Of a DNA stretch of 64,000 nt, positions 11,758-24,722 are shown in pieces. Position 1 is the stretch's first letter, and each line of letters starts with the position of its first letter. The position numbers were made by a program, and so were the translations under genes. The notes beneath the pieces are model-generated. The model made no database searches. It had not been told where the DNA came from and was given only the letters and a program-made list of their open reading frames with translations. The stretch spans positions 23,784,501 to 23,848,500 of the forward strand of contig NC_081810.1 of NCBI RefSeq assembly GCF_030704535.1, in the 5' to 3' direction. This DNA is from Vitis vinifera (lineage: Eukaryota; Streptophyta; Magnoliopsida; Vitales; Vitaceae).

Positions 11758-13305
11758 TGTTTTTTAGCCTCTTTTGCCCAAGACCAGGAGACATCACCGA
11801 CATGGTCCCTCCTATGTCTATGTTCTTGTGTGTTCCAAACAAAAAAAAAAAAAAAACAAAGAGAAGACACAAGCTTTATACTTTCTACCATTTCTCTTAT
11901 GGGATTGCTTAGATTTGTTGAAATTTTGAATTTTTGGCCATTCTCTTATGGGGTTTGTTGGATTTGTTGAAATTTTGTACTGTTTGAAAAAGTATCTTCT
12001 TTTTTTTCTTCGTGAAATCGTACTCATGTAAACCAAATAAGTGACACAAAATGATTTATAAACCTGTAGGTCATTCCTATTAATGGGTCATTTACTTTGT
12101 TAATATTTAATTTGATTTTTCAAATCATTGGTCTTATATTTTTTTTTTGTTACTTCAAATATTTTAAATAATTATGTTTTTTATTTTTTTATATTTATCA
12201 AATTTGTAATTGTAATTTATAAATGTTTTAAGTTTTTGTTTCTAAAAATAGGAAAAAAAATCATATTTGAATATATTTTTTTATCAAATAACAATAAACT
12301 TAAAATATTGGAATATAAAAAAAATGAAATAGAGAAAATATAATTCTTTTATCCAATATTTTAATAAATTATATGAAAAAGATTAAAAGAGAAAAGAGTG
12401 AAAAAAAAAAGTCAAAAAACAAATATTTGAATAGGTCAAGTGCGTTGGCATGACAGACTAAATGAGCCAACACGAGAGGTTGCCATGGGGGTTAGGGCGA
12501 TGGGGCGATGGGTCAACATAACAACATTATAGAATTATGTTATTTTTTAGCCTTTTTTGCCTAAGACAAGGAGACATCACCGACGTGGTCCCTCCTATTT
12601 CTATGTTCTTGTGTGAACCAAACAGGGAAAAAAAAAAAACAAAGAGAAGACCCAAGCGATATCCTTTCTACCATTTCTCTTATGGGGATTGCTTAGATTT
12701 GTTGAAATTTTGAATTTTTGGCCATGCTCTTATGGGGTTTGTTGGATTTGTTGAAATTTTGTGTTGTTTGTAAAAGTTTCTTCATGAAGTCATACTCGTG
12801 TAAACCAAAAAAGTGGCATAATATGATTTATAAACAGGTCATTCCTATCAATGAATCATGTTGATGGGCTACTTACTTTGTTAATATTTAATTTGAATTT
12901 TCAAATCATTTGGTCTTATAATTTCTTTTTTGTTACTTCAAATATTTTAAATAATTATGTTTTTTATTTTTTATATTTATCAAGTTTGTAATTGTAATTT
13001 ATAAACATTTTAAAATTTTGTTTTGTAAAAATAGGAAAAAAAATCATATTTGAATATTTTTTATCAAATAACAATAAACTTAAAATATTGGAATATAAAA
13101 AAATGAAATAGAGAAAATATAATTCTTTTATTCAATATTTCAACAAATTATATGAAAAAGATAAAGAGAAAAAAGTGAAAAAAAAAATCAAAAAATTAAT
13201 ATTTAAATAAGTCAAGTGCGTTGGTATGACAAATCAAGTGAGCTAACACGAGAGGTCACCATGAGGGGTTAGGGCGATGGATCAACATAACAACATTATA
13301 AATTG
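11758..13305. repeat. 783-bp tandem duplication
   Basis: Two direct copies, about 11758-12540 and 12541-13305. The anchor 'gagacatcac' occurs at 11788 and 12571, a period of 783 bp. Both copies run from 'ttttttagcc' through 'atggtccctcctat', 'gaaattttgaatttttggcca' and 'aataacaataaactt' to 'gggcgatgg...tcaacataacaacattat'. They differ by scattered substitutions and small indels, so the duplication is not recent. No coding capacity. Confidence 0.8.
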
Positions 13306-14101
13306 TCTCCCTAAACCTAACACGACCCAAAAGATCGGGTCGTTTTCAGGTAGTGTATCGTACCATATATTCAGATAAGAATATCACACTGTGTACTTAT
13401 TCTTATTTTTTATTCAATTGAGAGATTTTTTATTTATTGTTGTCTATTCCTTTTACCTTTTAGTTCAACATGATGTTTTGAACTTTTTGTATAAAAAAAA
13501 TGTATTTTTTTAACGGTGAAGGAAGAAAGAATAAAAGGAGATGAGGATATATCTTTTATATAATTTTTTAACTTTTATACGTATATAATGGTACTTCCAA
13601 AACAAAATATAATAATAATAATAATAATTGTCTATGATTAGACCAATGTATACAAATGCAACATTCGATATTTTTATTATTAATTAGTTTTTTGACAAAC
13701 ACAATAGTACGAGAAAACTTTTACAAATGGGGACAATGATGGTTTTTCTAATTTTAAGTATATTTAGTAAAATAATCTAAATTATCTTTTAAAATTAAAA
13801 ATAATTTATGGCAACAAGTCAAAATAATCTTTTTTTTCAATTATAAACATTTTTATATGAATATAGTTTGTGAGATTGTAAATTGTACATCTTTTATATG
13901 TTGACATTTTTGTGCTCATTGGTGTAAAAAAAAAGATTTTTTTTTTTTTTTATAAATATAGTAACTTTCAAAATATTAAAAACTTTATAAAATTTATCTT
14001 TTGAAAAGATGAATTTATTGTAAGAAATAGTTTAAAATCTTAATGTTAAATTCATTTTTTAAAAAGACAAGTTTCATGTAAAAAAATTCAACTTATTTTT
14101 T

Positions 14102-14518
14102 AGAGAATTACCCAAAAGGGTGGACAGGACAGAACAATTACTAGAAATGGTGGTATCTTTTAATAATTTTTGTAGAGGACTTTAATAGACTTAATATACC
14201 AAAACTACCCTTTAACTAAAACTTTTAAAATTCAAAGCATTTAAAGCACTTCACTTGATTTGTCAATACATTTATGGTACATGGGTCCCATATTTATTGT
14301 AATTATTGATAATTAAATTTTAAATCAAAATTTTGGGTTTAACCTTTACAATTATATATAATTTTTTATTTAAATTTACTATTTAAAACAAAAATACTTT
14401 TAAAAAATATTTTCAAAATATCATTTATTGTTTTTTTACCTTTTTTATTTTTATTCTAATTTTTAATTTTATGAAGAAAAAAATAAGTTTTATAATTATA
14501 TAATAAAAATGATAATTT

Positions 14519-14572
<54 letters not shown>

Positions 14573-15831
14573 TTTAAATTGATAAATTATGTTTTTGTAT
14601 TAAATTTAAGGAAAATAAAATGTTTAATTTTTCATTCAGATTATCTAAAAAGAATAAGAAAATGATAGAAAATGTTTAATCATTTTTTATTTTTATAATA
14701 AAATAATTTAAAAATTTTTATATTAACTTTTTTCCTTTGCATAGTGTTTTTTTTTTTTTTTAATTTTCATATAAATTTTTTTTCTTAATGCATCAAATGG
14801 ATGATGTTAATATATTTGATATGTTGAATATTAATAAGATATAACATGTGATCCTCAAGATTATTACTTTTATTATAAAATATAGGCACAACAAAAATAT
14901 GTTATAATTACAATATAAATATACTTACATTACAATAAAACCTAATTAAGAAATTTATGAAATTTTTTATAAAAATGGTAATTTTGTATGATTATACCAT
15001 ATTTCACAGCATACCTATATCATAAATAATTTCTGAAATCAAATGAAATATTAATTTGAATTCATGTAGATTATATATATATACAAAAATTATTAAATAA
15101 TTTCAAAACACTAAATAAATGTTGTTAATATATTAATACGATGTGTTAATACCAATAAGGTATGAATAAATATTTTTAGAATTATTACTTTTGTAATGAA
15201 ATATACGACATAAATGCATTATACTTACAATATAAATATACTATCATTACAATATATTACAACATAATTTAATTTATTTTTATTTAATTTTTTCACGTGC
15301 TATATTACCCAATAAATAATTGTGGGTTATTCCATTTAATAGGTGTGTGTTAGTCAATTGAATATTTATATATTATTCAATTGACGAGTGCTCCTAAAAA
15401 AATAATTATTCATTATATTATGATAACAAAGTTTTTAATTGTATGTTTTATATATAAAACGATATAATAACTTTAGGATATGGTTTTTATTTATGAGATA
15501 TTAAAATTTTTTTTTTTACAAAGTTCTTTAAAAAATCTCAATTTTTTTGAAAAAAAATAGCAAATTTTTAAATAGTCAATTGTTCAAAAGTGACAACAAT
15601 TAGTTGAGAAATGTACCATTGATTACCTATCAATATGTACTTATCATCATGTATGAACCCCACATCATTTATCAATCTGTACTTATCATCATATATGGGT
15701 CCCACATAATTGACAATCTCAATTTATTTATAAATAATATAAAAAATATGTTTAAGGGTAAAATTATCCTCTAAAATAGTGAGCCTTCATAGTCATTATT
15801 TTTTTCACCCCACCCTTTTGGGTAATTCTCC
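14102..15831. mobile_element. Non-autonomous Mutator-like element, 1.73 kb
   Basis: The left end AGAGAATTACCCAAAAGGGTGG is inverted at the right end (CCACCCTTTTGGGTAATTCTCC). Weaker inverted similarity continues inward: 'catgggtcccatatttat' near 14280 against 'atatatgggtcccacat' near 15690. Flanks are 14091-14101 'acttatttttt' and 15832-15842 'atttatttttt', 10 of 11 alike, which suits the 8-11-bp duplications left by Mutator-like transposases; the flanks are low-complexity, so this is suggestive only. There is no transposase frame inside. Confidence 0.6.
14522..14566. repeat. (AT)n microsatellite
   Basis: An uninterrupted AT dinucleotide run of about 22 units, inside the Mutator-like element. 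Confidence 0.95.
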
Positions 15832-15842
15832 ATTTATTTTTT

Positions 15843-17160
15843 ATATTACATGGGTTTTTTTTTTAAAAGAAAAAAATGTTTAGACCTTTTTTTTTTAACA
15901 AAGAATTTGTCCCTTTTCGATAAATAATTTCAATATCCAAAGCAAATTGAAATTTTTATGTAAAACTCGTCCTTTAAAAAGATAAATTCAACGTTAACAT
16001 ATTGAACCACTAATATGAAATTTGTCATTTAAAAATTGGGTTCTACTGCATCATAGGATGAGGCTTGCAAGAAGATTAAAATCCAAAAGAAGAAAAAAAA
16101 AAAAAAAAATCAAACTGAGCCCGTTTGTCCAATGGTTCAACAAAGTGGGTAGATTCCATATTAGCTTACTAGTAGTTCTGAATTCTGCTTTACCGAATTA
16201 GATTGAAAGTAAGGGTGGTAATTATTTTTAATTAAAATTTTACTCTAATTCCCACTGTTAAAAGCAATTCTTAAATATATATTTGTGATGAAAAGCATAT
16301 ATTTTGACACATATCCTTTGTTTTAGCATATTCCTCCTATGTATAAAAAAAAAAAAAAAAAGGAACGAAGAGAGATGGAGGGGAGGCTGACAAGGTAAAC
16401 CTTATCCAAAATCAAAGTTGGAAGTTGGACTGCTTTTCAAACTTTTGGGCCGACTACTCCGGTGGGCCCTCCCCCCTCCCAAATCCAATATTTCATTAAA
16501 ATAATATCCCCAAACTGGATAACTTCAACCCACTTTCCACTTTCCGGAAGAGAGTCAGTCAATAGTATATAAAAATATAAAAAAATAATTAGCGACTGGT
16601 AACAAACATTAAAATTTACTATATATAAATTATAATATCAAAGAAAACGTGGATCATATCAGATATGGGATATCACCCCCTTTTTCTGTGTGCCGACATA
16701 AGATTTAGTTTTTGAGCCGCCTCTTCTTCAAATTTTGAGATTCCATGGGGGAATCCGGTGGTAGCGGGGAATCTACTCATATGACAAAATTTACTTGGAT
16801 CACGACGTGTGTAGGCCTCTAAATTCTATATGTGGTCGGTTTATCGCCTTTTTTATTAGATCTAATGTAACATGGAGCTGGACTTAATCCCACATCGAGT
16901 CCATTTGTTTTGTTTTGATATGGCATTTAAAAGTTGAAATAAGAAATTATGACATATTCGGAGATGCATCTTTTGATAATTAGACTGAAAATGAATTTTT
17001 TGTGGAATCAATTTGAAGTAATTTTACGTATTTTTTATAGAATGTTCAAAGAAATAATTAAAAAGATGAAAAATATTTTAAAAAAATTTATATTATACAT
17101 AAATGTATAATATTTTCATCAAGAATAAGTTATGAAAATTGTTTCTTATATTTGAATTCC
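15843..17160. other. Intergenic, no gene seen
   Basis: AT-rich sequence with poly-A runs near 16086 and 16347. No open frame with a recognisable product and no clear repeat structure. Confidence 0.4.
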
Positions 17161-17169
17161 TAATGTAAG

Positions 17170-17600
17170 AACCTGAGTTAAACTGATATCAATAACCATG
17201 CTCGTGTAGGAGCATTGATGTTTTTTGGCTCCTTTCAAACTCAAAAGTTAGCTTTTGGTATATCAAAAAATCTCATTGTAAAGTATATCAAGATTCAAAC
17301 AGAGAGTCATCGGATGGAAAGTTCTTGGTTTGCAAGATCTACCATGCATATGATACATCTTCACTAACAAAATTTGATTTGGGAACATCTAGATCTAAGA
17401 TAAAGCACCTTAAACCATAAATCTAAATTTCTACAAGTTTTATGCTTCCACTTGTTAGATCTAGAGGTCCCTAGGAAGTTTTCGCATGCACCTTGATGTT
17501 CCAAAGCTGAGAATAGTGTAATCTAAGGATTCCCAACATGGATCATAAGGATTAACACAGGCTTATAGTCACAATGTTCAAACTTCTTCATGATTTTCTC
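17170..17600. repeat. LTR-like fragment beside decayed Copia element
   Basis: The block 17456-17541 ('agatctagaggtccctagg', then 'gcatgcacc', then 'gtaatctaaggattcccaac') is shared with three diverged units at 55491-55575, 55824-55902 and about 56008-56092. This shows a dispersed LTR-type repeat. Its position next to the 3' end of the minus-strand Copia remnant suggests an LTR or a piece of one, though the ends are not defined. Confidence 0.4.
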
Positions 17601-20240
17601 AATATAATGTTCTTAAGAAAGTTTAAACCTAGTTGAGTGTTGTAATTATTTTGATCCTTAGAATCACCTCTGTTTCTTCTAGGTTTTTCATGTCAAAATT
17701 AGATCCTAGGAATTTCTTAGTCTTATAAATGACCCTTGAGCTAGCTTCAAATACTACCATGTCATCTATATATAAACAACCGATAATACATGCATTTTTC
17801 TCAAGTTTGTTGTAAATACACTTATCAAAATTATTAATGAAAAACTCATTAGTTAGTAACACATGATCAAACTTGTTGTGTCATTGTTTAGGTACTTGTT
17901 TTAACCCATATAGAGATTTAACTAGCCTACACACCTTTTACTCCACTCTAGGAATCACATAACCCTCTTGTTAGTCCATACAAATTTCTTCTTCCAATTC
18001 CCCATTCAGTAATGCAGGCTTGACAATATCTAGTGTATTATCAAGTTATGAATGACATTTAGAGCCAACTAGACTCTAATAGAGAAGATATCCTCATTAT
18101 AGGGATGAAAGTATTGAATTAGTCTTCATGTTTCCTTTATTTATACCATTTGGTGACTAAACCTATGTTGTATTTTTCCATAGACCTATCTGGCTTTAAC
18201 ATCTTCTTGAATATCCACTACATCCCAAGCGTGGTTAGATAAGATTGATTCTAATTCATTGTTTATGACTTCTTTCTTGAAGGGAGCAATTGGAAAAGAT
18301 ACTGCTTCTTTATAAGTCCTAGGGTCCTTCTATTAGAAAAGTATAGAAATCATCTTTAATGTTTGTTTCTTTCATATCTTTTTTACTTCTTCTTAGTTCA
18401 ATTTCAAGAGGTTTGTTAGACTCGTTTTTAATGGTTTTCTAAGTTTGGTGTTTGTCATTAGGTTTCATAGGAAGATAGTCTCAAAGAAATCAATATTCTC
18501 TGTTTTCATTATAGTGTTTACTTTCACTAGGTTATTGTTTGATTTAATAACCAAAAATCTATATGTTGCATTATTTTCATCATATCCTATGAACATTGTA
18601 TCAAAAAATTTTAAACATAGTTTTCATTTCTTAGGTTGAGGAATAAGGTCCTTTGTGAGACAACTATAAGATATGTTATGATGGGTTGTATGACCCTTCT
18701 ATAACTCATACGGTGTTTTACTTGTTTTCTTGTAAGGTACCTTATTTTGAATATGACATGTGCAAAGGAGAGCTTCTCCCTAGAAGTCTAAGGGTGCTCC
18801 TAAAAACATACCAACATAGCATTCATCATGTCTTTTAGGGTCATATTCTTCCTTTTTGCTACTCTATTAGATTTTGGGGAGCAAGGTGAAGTAATCTCGT
18901 GAACAATCTCAGATGTTCATAAAAGGCTTTGAACTCATATTCTCTTCCCATATCAGTTATAAGTTTCTTGATTTTCTTACTTGGTTGTTTTTCTACTTCG
19001 GTTTTAGATTTCATGAAAACATCTTTTGCTTCATCTTTATTTCTCAAAAGATATAACCTATAGATCTTGAGTGTTCATCTATAAAGTTATGCAGAATCTT
19101 TTACCATCCCTAGTCATTATATTTTTAAAATCTCTTAAGTCACTATGAATTAAACATAGTAGCTCTGATTTTCTATTTACAATTTTATAGGTTTTCTTTG
19201 TAGTTTTATATTCCTTACATGATTCACATTTTCTATAGTTTTCTAAAGATAGTTTAAGAATCAAGCCAATATCTACCATTTTCTTGATATATGAATAATT
19301 CATATGTTCTCATCTATCATGTTGCATATAACATGAATTAATGAAGTGGAAGCACTATTGTTAACAATCTCATAAATGTTCAACATATACAAACCTTGAT
19401 AATAATAACTCTACCAAAAAAAAAAATTGCATCATTTTTTGTTAATAAACGTTGTCTAACTCAATCAAGATCATCCTCTTTGCCTTTCCTAAGTAGATAA
19501 ATTAACACCAACTGTAACAAATATTTGGCATGTGAAGGACATCACTTAGGGCAAGAAATTTGTTTGAGTTCATCTTCAAGAGAACTTTTCATTTGCTAAT
19601 TATAGAAGGTTTAGAATCACCATGAACGCTTATTCATCATCTTTCTTTACAGTAGTGTAGGAAGTGAATACACTTTTATTACCATAAATGTGCCTAGTAG
19701 CCCCAAAGTCTACCACCTAATCTTTTATACTAGTGACCATGTTCACCTTAGTGGAGACTATAATAGCTATTACCTCTATCTTTACCATATTAGCTTAAGG
19801 ATTGGACCTCTTAGTTCTTTTCCAATGGCAACACTAAACAACATGGTGTCTAAGCTTGCCACAAACATATTCCTTTCCTTTTTATTATGGAATCTAGACC
19901 TTGTTTGTTGAATTGGTCTTAGATCTAAAAAAAAATTGAATTAGTTGTTCTTGTTTGATTTAGATTTTTCTTCCACCAAATTTGCTTTGGACAATAACTT
20001 AGCTTTCCTAGCCTTATCCCTAGTGTAGTTCAATTCCTCAATCCAAACATGAATGACATCTTCCTAGGAAATTTTTATCTTTTTTATGTTCCTTATTACT
20101 TTTGTAATCCTTCTAAGAATCTAGAGAGGTTTCTATCAAATGCTCAATTGCAAACGATTCAAGAAATTTTATGTCTTCATTATCTAGGCCACTTATTGAC
20201 ATGTGATAATCATGGATTTAAGATGAAACATCTCTATCCA
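17601..20240 (-). pseudogene. Decayed Copia retrotransposon polyprotein
   Basis: Minus-strand fragments occur in Copia gag-pol order. At 19079-19303 there is a GAG-pre-integrase/integrase start (CESCKEYKTTKK, then LCLIHSDLRDFK). At 18859-19047 there is an integrase core fragment (RNKDEAKDVF, then KKIKKLITDMGREYE). At 17629-17862 there is a reverse transcriptase stretch (CLYIDDMVVF, the YXDD catalytic motif, and TKKFLGSNFDMKNLEETEVIL). Other parts are visible only in short broken frames, with many stops and frameshifts. Reverse transcription and integration were its former roles; it cannot encode them now. The region 19400-20240 probably holds gag remnants, but I can name no motif there. Confidence 0.8.
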
Positions 20241-20249
20241 ATCATTTGG

Positions 20250-20574
20250 GCTATGTTTGGTTCCCAAGAAATCTAGAAGAAAATGCAAGGGAAAGAAAAT
20301 AGAAAAGAAAAGTAGAGGAAAAGAAAACGTGAAGAAAAACAAAAAATAGATTTAAAAACAATGAATTATTTTTATATATTACTTCAAACTTGTTTCACTC
20401 ATTTTAATTTTTCAATATAAAGATGAAATAATTTGAAAATGCATATTTTCTAATTAATTTTTATTATATTTGATTTTCTTTCATATTTTCCATAGCACAA
20501 CCAAACATAAGAAAATTGTTTTCCCTAGTATTTTTTTTTCTTAATACTTTTTAAGAACCAAACATAACCTCAGA
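20250..20574. mobile_element. MITE, about 325 bp
   Basis: The left end 'gggctatgtttggttcc' pairs with the right end 'agaaccaaacataacctc' as an inverted repeat. The interior is purine-rich on one side and T-rich on the other. It resembles a small non-autonomous hAT-type element inserted at the edge of the Copia remnant; no target duplication was confirmed. Confidence 0.6.
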
Positions 20575-22390
20575 ATTTTCTAAGATTTCCTATAACATAT
20601 TTATGGGTCCTGTATCTTCTAGAATATACTTCTTATTCATTGTGTCAAATATCATCAACAATTAAAAATAAATAAATAATATACATCAAATAACTCATTC
20701 AAAAGAGTGCTCAAAATTGCATGCCTCATTTGCTTATTTTCATTGTCTCATGCAGTCAATATTTCAAATCCATAATTTGGTTTGGGCCAATCAAAATATA
20801 CCTCAAGTTCACAACATCCACTATAATGAAGACCTTTCTTTACCACCTTTTGAAAAGGTCCCATTGAAGGGATCAATTTTCAAAGTGTCAAGATGGGTGT
20901 AAACTAGAGATGCCTCCATTTTGCTCTACCTTAATATTATTGGAAAAATAATAAAGAGCAAAGAGACGAGTGTTGAACTAATTTAGGTTCAATAGGCATC
21001 TCATACATGAAGAGACATAAAGAGACAAGAGAAAGAGACAAATATAAATAGTCCTTTTAAACTTACAAACATGTAAATAGAGAAACAAACATGTAAATTA
21101 CTAATCAAACTCTAGCATTACGTTAAACTACCAATTTTTTTAAAAACTTAAGTTTGTAATATTTGAATTCAATATACATATAATACCCATAACAATGAAT
21201 GTATAAGGATTAATATAGAAATTTAAAAAAAACGAAAAACTTATCAAGTTGTCAGCTAAGTCATGCCTAAGCATTGTACTTCAAGTAGATTAGCACTCCC
21301 TAGATGATGTTATTCATTGGTGCAATTGGGTAGTGAAGTACATTCTAACTCCTAAAGGTTACATCTTGGTGCAATAGGATAGTGATTGGCAATCTACCAC
21401 AACAACTGGACTGCTACCATAGGTTCAAGGTGCAACCCTTGAAAGAGCTTTGACAAGTTCTATGCATGAATGGTTGTTCCTCCCAAGTAACATGAAGCAT
21501 ATGTTGTGAAGAAAGAAGAAAAAACTTGGACTAAAAGGAAAAACACATAAAGGATGACATTATTTTAAATCAATTTTTCTAAATTTCAATTAACCAAGGC
21601 CTAGTAATGGGCAATTTGAAATTCAAAATTCATGAATTTATTCTATTACCATAACAATTTTAGAAAATAATTTTCTATTACCAGAACAAAAAAATTGAAA
21701 AATATGAGAATAGAAAACATGGTGTTTTCGTAGAATAATTTTTAATTATTTTTACTTGTTTTTTGAAAGTTGGTTTAAAAACATATATAATAATTAAAAA
21801 TAAAACTCTAAACATAAAAAATATTTTTAAAACATATTTAAAAATATTAAAAGCAGATTAAAAATAATTTTAAGTTATCAAACAAATTTTTGTTTTACAA
21901 AATATAAAATAATAGTTTTCAAAAACTATTTTTTAAAATTGTTTTCAACCCGAAAAACAATATATATATATATATATATATATGTTGAAATAAGCTAGTG
22001 AGTATAATTTGTAAAACGTTTTGGTAATATCCTCAATGTAAATGATGATTGTTTTATTTGAGATATGGGCAGACTTGGCATCCAACTTCTTAAAACTGAC
22101 AAACTTTCCAAGAAAGGGGCTTCCTGACTTCCAATGATATTTGGTACTAAAATCAAAAAGAGATTAGCAGTCGCTCATAATACACCATCTCACATTTTAA
22201 TTAATTAATTCATAAGTTATACTTTCAAAGCAAAATTTGTATCTCTGAATAAAATAATAATAATATTCCAATTTTTATTTTTATTTTTAATAACACAAAT
22301 CACAGAGGAGAGAAGAATAAGCAAATTAATAATCTTAAAAATAAATAAAAATAAAAATAAATAAAAAATTAAATGGCCAAAAGGGTAAAC
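20575..22390. other. Intergenic, no gene seen
   Basis: AT-rich, with a (TA)n run near 21960-21984. Several short open frames have no recognisable domain. The last few hundred bases probably belong to the regulatory region of the MYB gene downstream. Confidence 0.4.
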
Positions 22391-22391
22391 A

Positions 22392-22397
22392 CACGTG
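22392..22397 (+). promoter_or_regulatory. G-box / ABRE-like CACGTG
   Basis: The site reads acaCACGTGga, about 270 bp before the MYB gene ATG. G-box elements bind bZIP and bHLH factors and are common in abscisic-acid- and light-responsive promoters. Its use here is inferred from position only. Confidence 0.35.
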
Positions 22398-22593
22398 GAC
22401 CGCACTCACTTTCAACAAGAAGCTTAAAATAGCACAACGTGTTTAAATCCAGGCCCGTTTCCTCAAAACATCACGTAATCTAATCCAAAACACCTCTCTC
22501 ACTCTATATCTATAAATTTTAGTCTTTTATTTTATTTTATTTTATTTTACCTTTTTTTAAATAAATAAAAAAAAATTTGTTATTATTGTATTG

Positions 22594-22601
22594 TATAAAT
22601 A
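22594..22601 (+). promoter_or_regulatory. TATA box of the MYB gene
   Basis: TATAAATA lies 75 bp before the ATG at 22669. It places transcription start at roughly 22625-22630, so no upstream codon in the same frame can be the start. Confidence 0.6.
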
Positions 22602-22668
22602 CACATCCCACATAAGACCAGCACACAATCACGCGATCACACGAAAACCGAGCGCAACAAGACTGACG

Positions 22669-23910
22669 ATGTTTCCAAACGATTCCTGGATGATGATGGT
22701 CAATCAATCGCCCTCTCCTTCTTCCTCCTCCTCTTGGTCTCGCCACCAGGACAAGCTCTTCGAGCGAGCTCTGGTCGTCATCCCTGAGGAAACCCCCGAC
22801 CGCTGGGACAAAATCGCTGCTCAAGTCCCCGGCAAGTCATCCTCTGAGGTCCGCCGCCACTACGAGGACTTGGTTCACGACGTGGCGGAGATCGACTCCG
22901 GCCGAGTGGAGTTGCCGCTGTACGAGGACGAGTCCTGCGGCTCCCCCTGGGCCTCCGACTCACGTGCGGGTCAGGTTTCGTTTTCACCGAGGCCTAGGCA
23001 GAGCGAGTCGGAGCGGAAAAAGGGCGTGCCCTGGACAGAGGAAGAACACCGGTTAGGAAATTTTCCTGCTTTCCATTTTTTTTCCCCCTTTCCTTTTGCT
23101 TTCGTTTCTGAAAATGAAAGCAAAGTGTTTCACGAAAACGCTTTGAAAAATTCAAAATCGTGATTTTCAACTTCAATTTGCTTAATCAAGAATTAGAGAC
23201 GCTTGCTTTCGACTTACACTAGCTGAAATTCGCACCTCCCCCATTCGCACCCTTGGTGAAGGGCGCATGTTAAAATCGTAAATGGGAGGCAGGAAATAAG
23301 GGTATTTTAGGACATAGGCGGAAATTTTCGGGTAGACGTGGTGGGGCCAAAGGGGATGATTGGGTTGCGGTGCAGGTGGGGCACACCGCCACCAACCGTC
23401 GAGCCACGCCTTCGCTGGCACACACGGTGGCGGTGGTAGCAGACAGAATTAGAAAAAGGAGGGCTGAGATAGACGCCCACGTGTCGATCAAATGACGCAG
23501 ATGTCTGATCCTATCCGTACAAATTTCATATTGTCATAAAATTATTAAAAAGTAAATAAAAAAAACCATGAAAAATTCGATATGTTTACGTCTCCTAAAT
23601 TCCTAATCATCATAACAGGTTGTTCCTGATCGGGCTACAAAGGTACGGAAAGGGGGATTGGCGGAGCATATCAAGAAATGCGGTGGTGTCGAGAACACCC
23701 ACCCAAGTAGCCAGCCATGCCCAAAAGTACTTCATGCGGCTAACCTCCGGCAAAAAAGATAAGAAAAGATCAAGCATCCATGACATCACTACTGTGGATA
23801 CCTCCAACTCCCTGCCTCACTCTAATACCCAGACCTGGGTGGGAGAATCTCTTGCATCTCAAATCCCCTACTATGAAGAAGGACCCCCAAGTTTTGGATT
23901 TTCCATGTAA
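22669..23910 (+). CDS. SHAQKYF-type MYB transcription factor (DIVARICATA/SRM1-like)
   Basis: Two exons, 22669-23051 and 23619-23910, with a 567-bp GT-AG intron that splits the Arg codon in the second MYB repeat; 224 residues. The first SANT/MYB-like domain (about 22-72: [13 protein letters not shown], then [13 protein letters not shown], then VRRHYEDLV) is the type used for protein contacts. The second (about 119-168: [16 protein letters not shown], then [10 protein letters not shown]) ends in the diagnostic SHAQKYF (160-166) and binds I-box/TATCCA-like DNA in this family. The basic stretch GKKDKKR (172-178) is a likely nuclear signal. The protein is shorter than DIVARICATA itself, with a brief C-terminal tail, which is common among its paralogues. 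The start is fixed by a TATA box just upstream. A role in development, salt or ABA responses is family knowledge, not visible here. Confidence 0.92.
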
Positions 23911-24649
23911 AAAAAAGAAAAAAAAAAAAAAAAGGCTATAACTTATATATGCTTTATAATTTGTATATGTCGAAAATCTTGTAACTCTATCCTATTTGTA
24001 GAATATAACTACTGTTGACTGACTAGATTGAAGTGGAATATGTGGAAAGTGTAAAGTTGTGTGTGGTCTGCTTTGCTTTAGGTGTGAGTGTGTCAAAGAG
24101 AATAGCATGTTTTGGCCGTTTTTGGAGACTAATTCAAAGAATATTATAGCCTCCTGCTTATCCACTGTTATCTCAATTGCAACTTTTATGTGCTTTCTTG
24201 ATTTTCCTTTTCTTTTTTCTTTTTTTCCCCCTTTTTGTTGTTTCTCATTCCCTTAAAGCTGATTTGCCTCAAATGAGACAAATAAGGTATAAGCTAGCCT
24301 TGGGGGAGAAAAAGTAAACCCAACCCAATCCACTTTAGTTGGGTTTGGATGGGTTTTTTCTATTAAGCTATAAATTAATTTAAAATTTTTAAGTCATGGG
24401 GATTTTTAGTGAGTTTCCTTGTTGCATTTTGAAGACTAGATTAGGGGTGCATGTGAAAATGGAAAAGCCAATAAAGTTGATTATTGGATCAATTCCTTGT
24501 TGCATTTTGAAAATCAATTTGGAGCAATTGGTTTGACTTGATTAGGGGTGTATATCATTTTGAAATCGATTTGGATTTGTTTTGACTAGATTAGGGGTGT
24601 ATGTGAAATTCGAAAACCGATTGATTTGACTCTCTCCCCTCCCCCCTTC

Positions 24650-24722
<73 letters not shown>

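Noticed and set aside
22591..22668. N-terminal extension of the MYB gene in the same frame
   Set aside because: It begins with TTG and overlaps the TATAAATA box; the first ATG after the box is at 22669.
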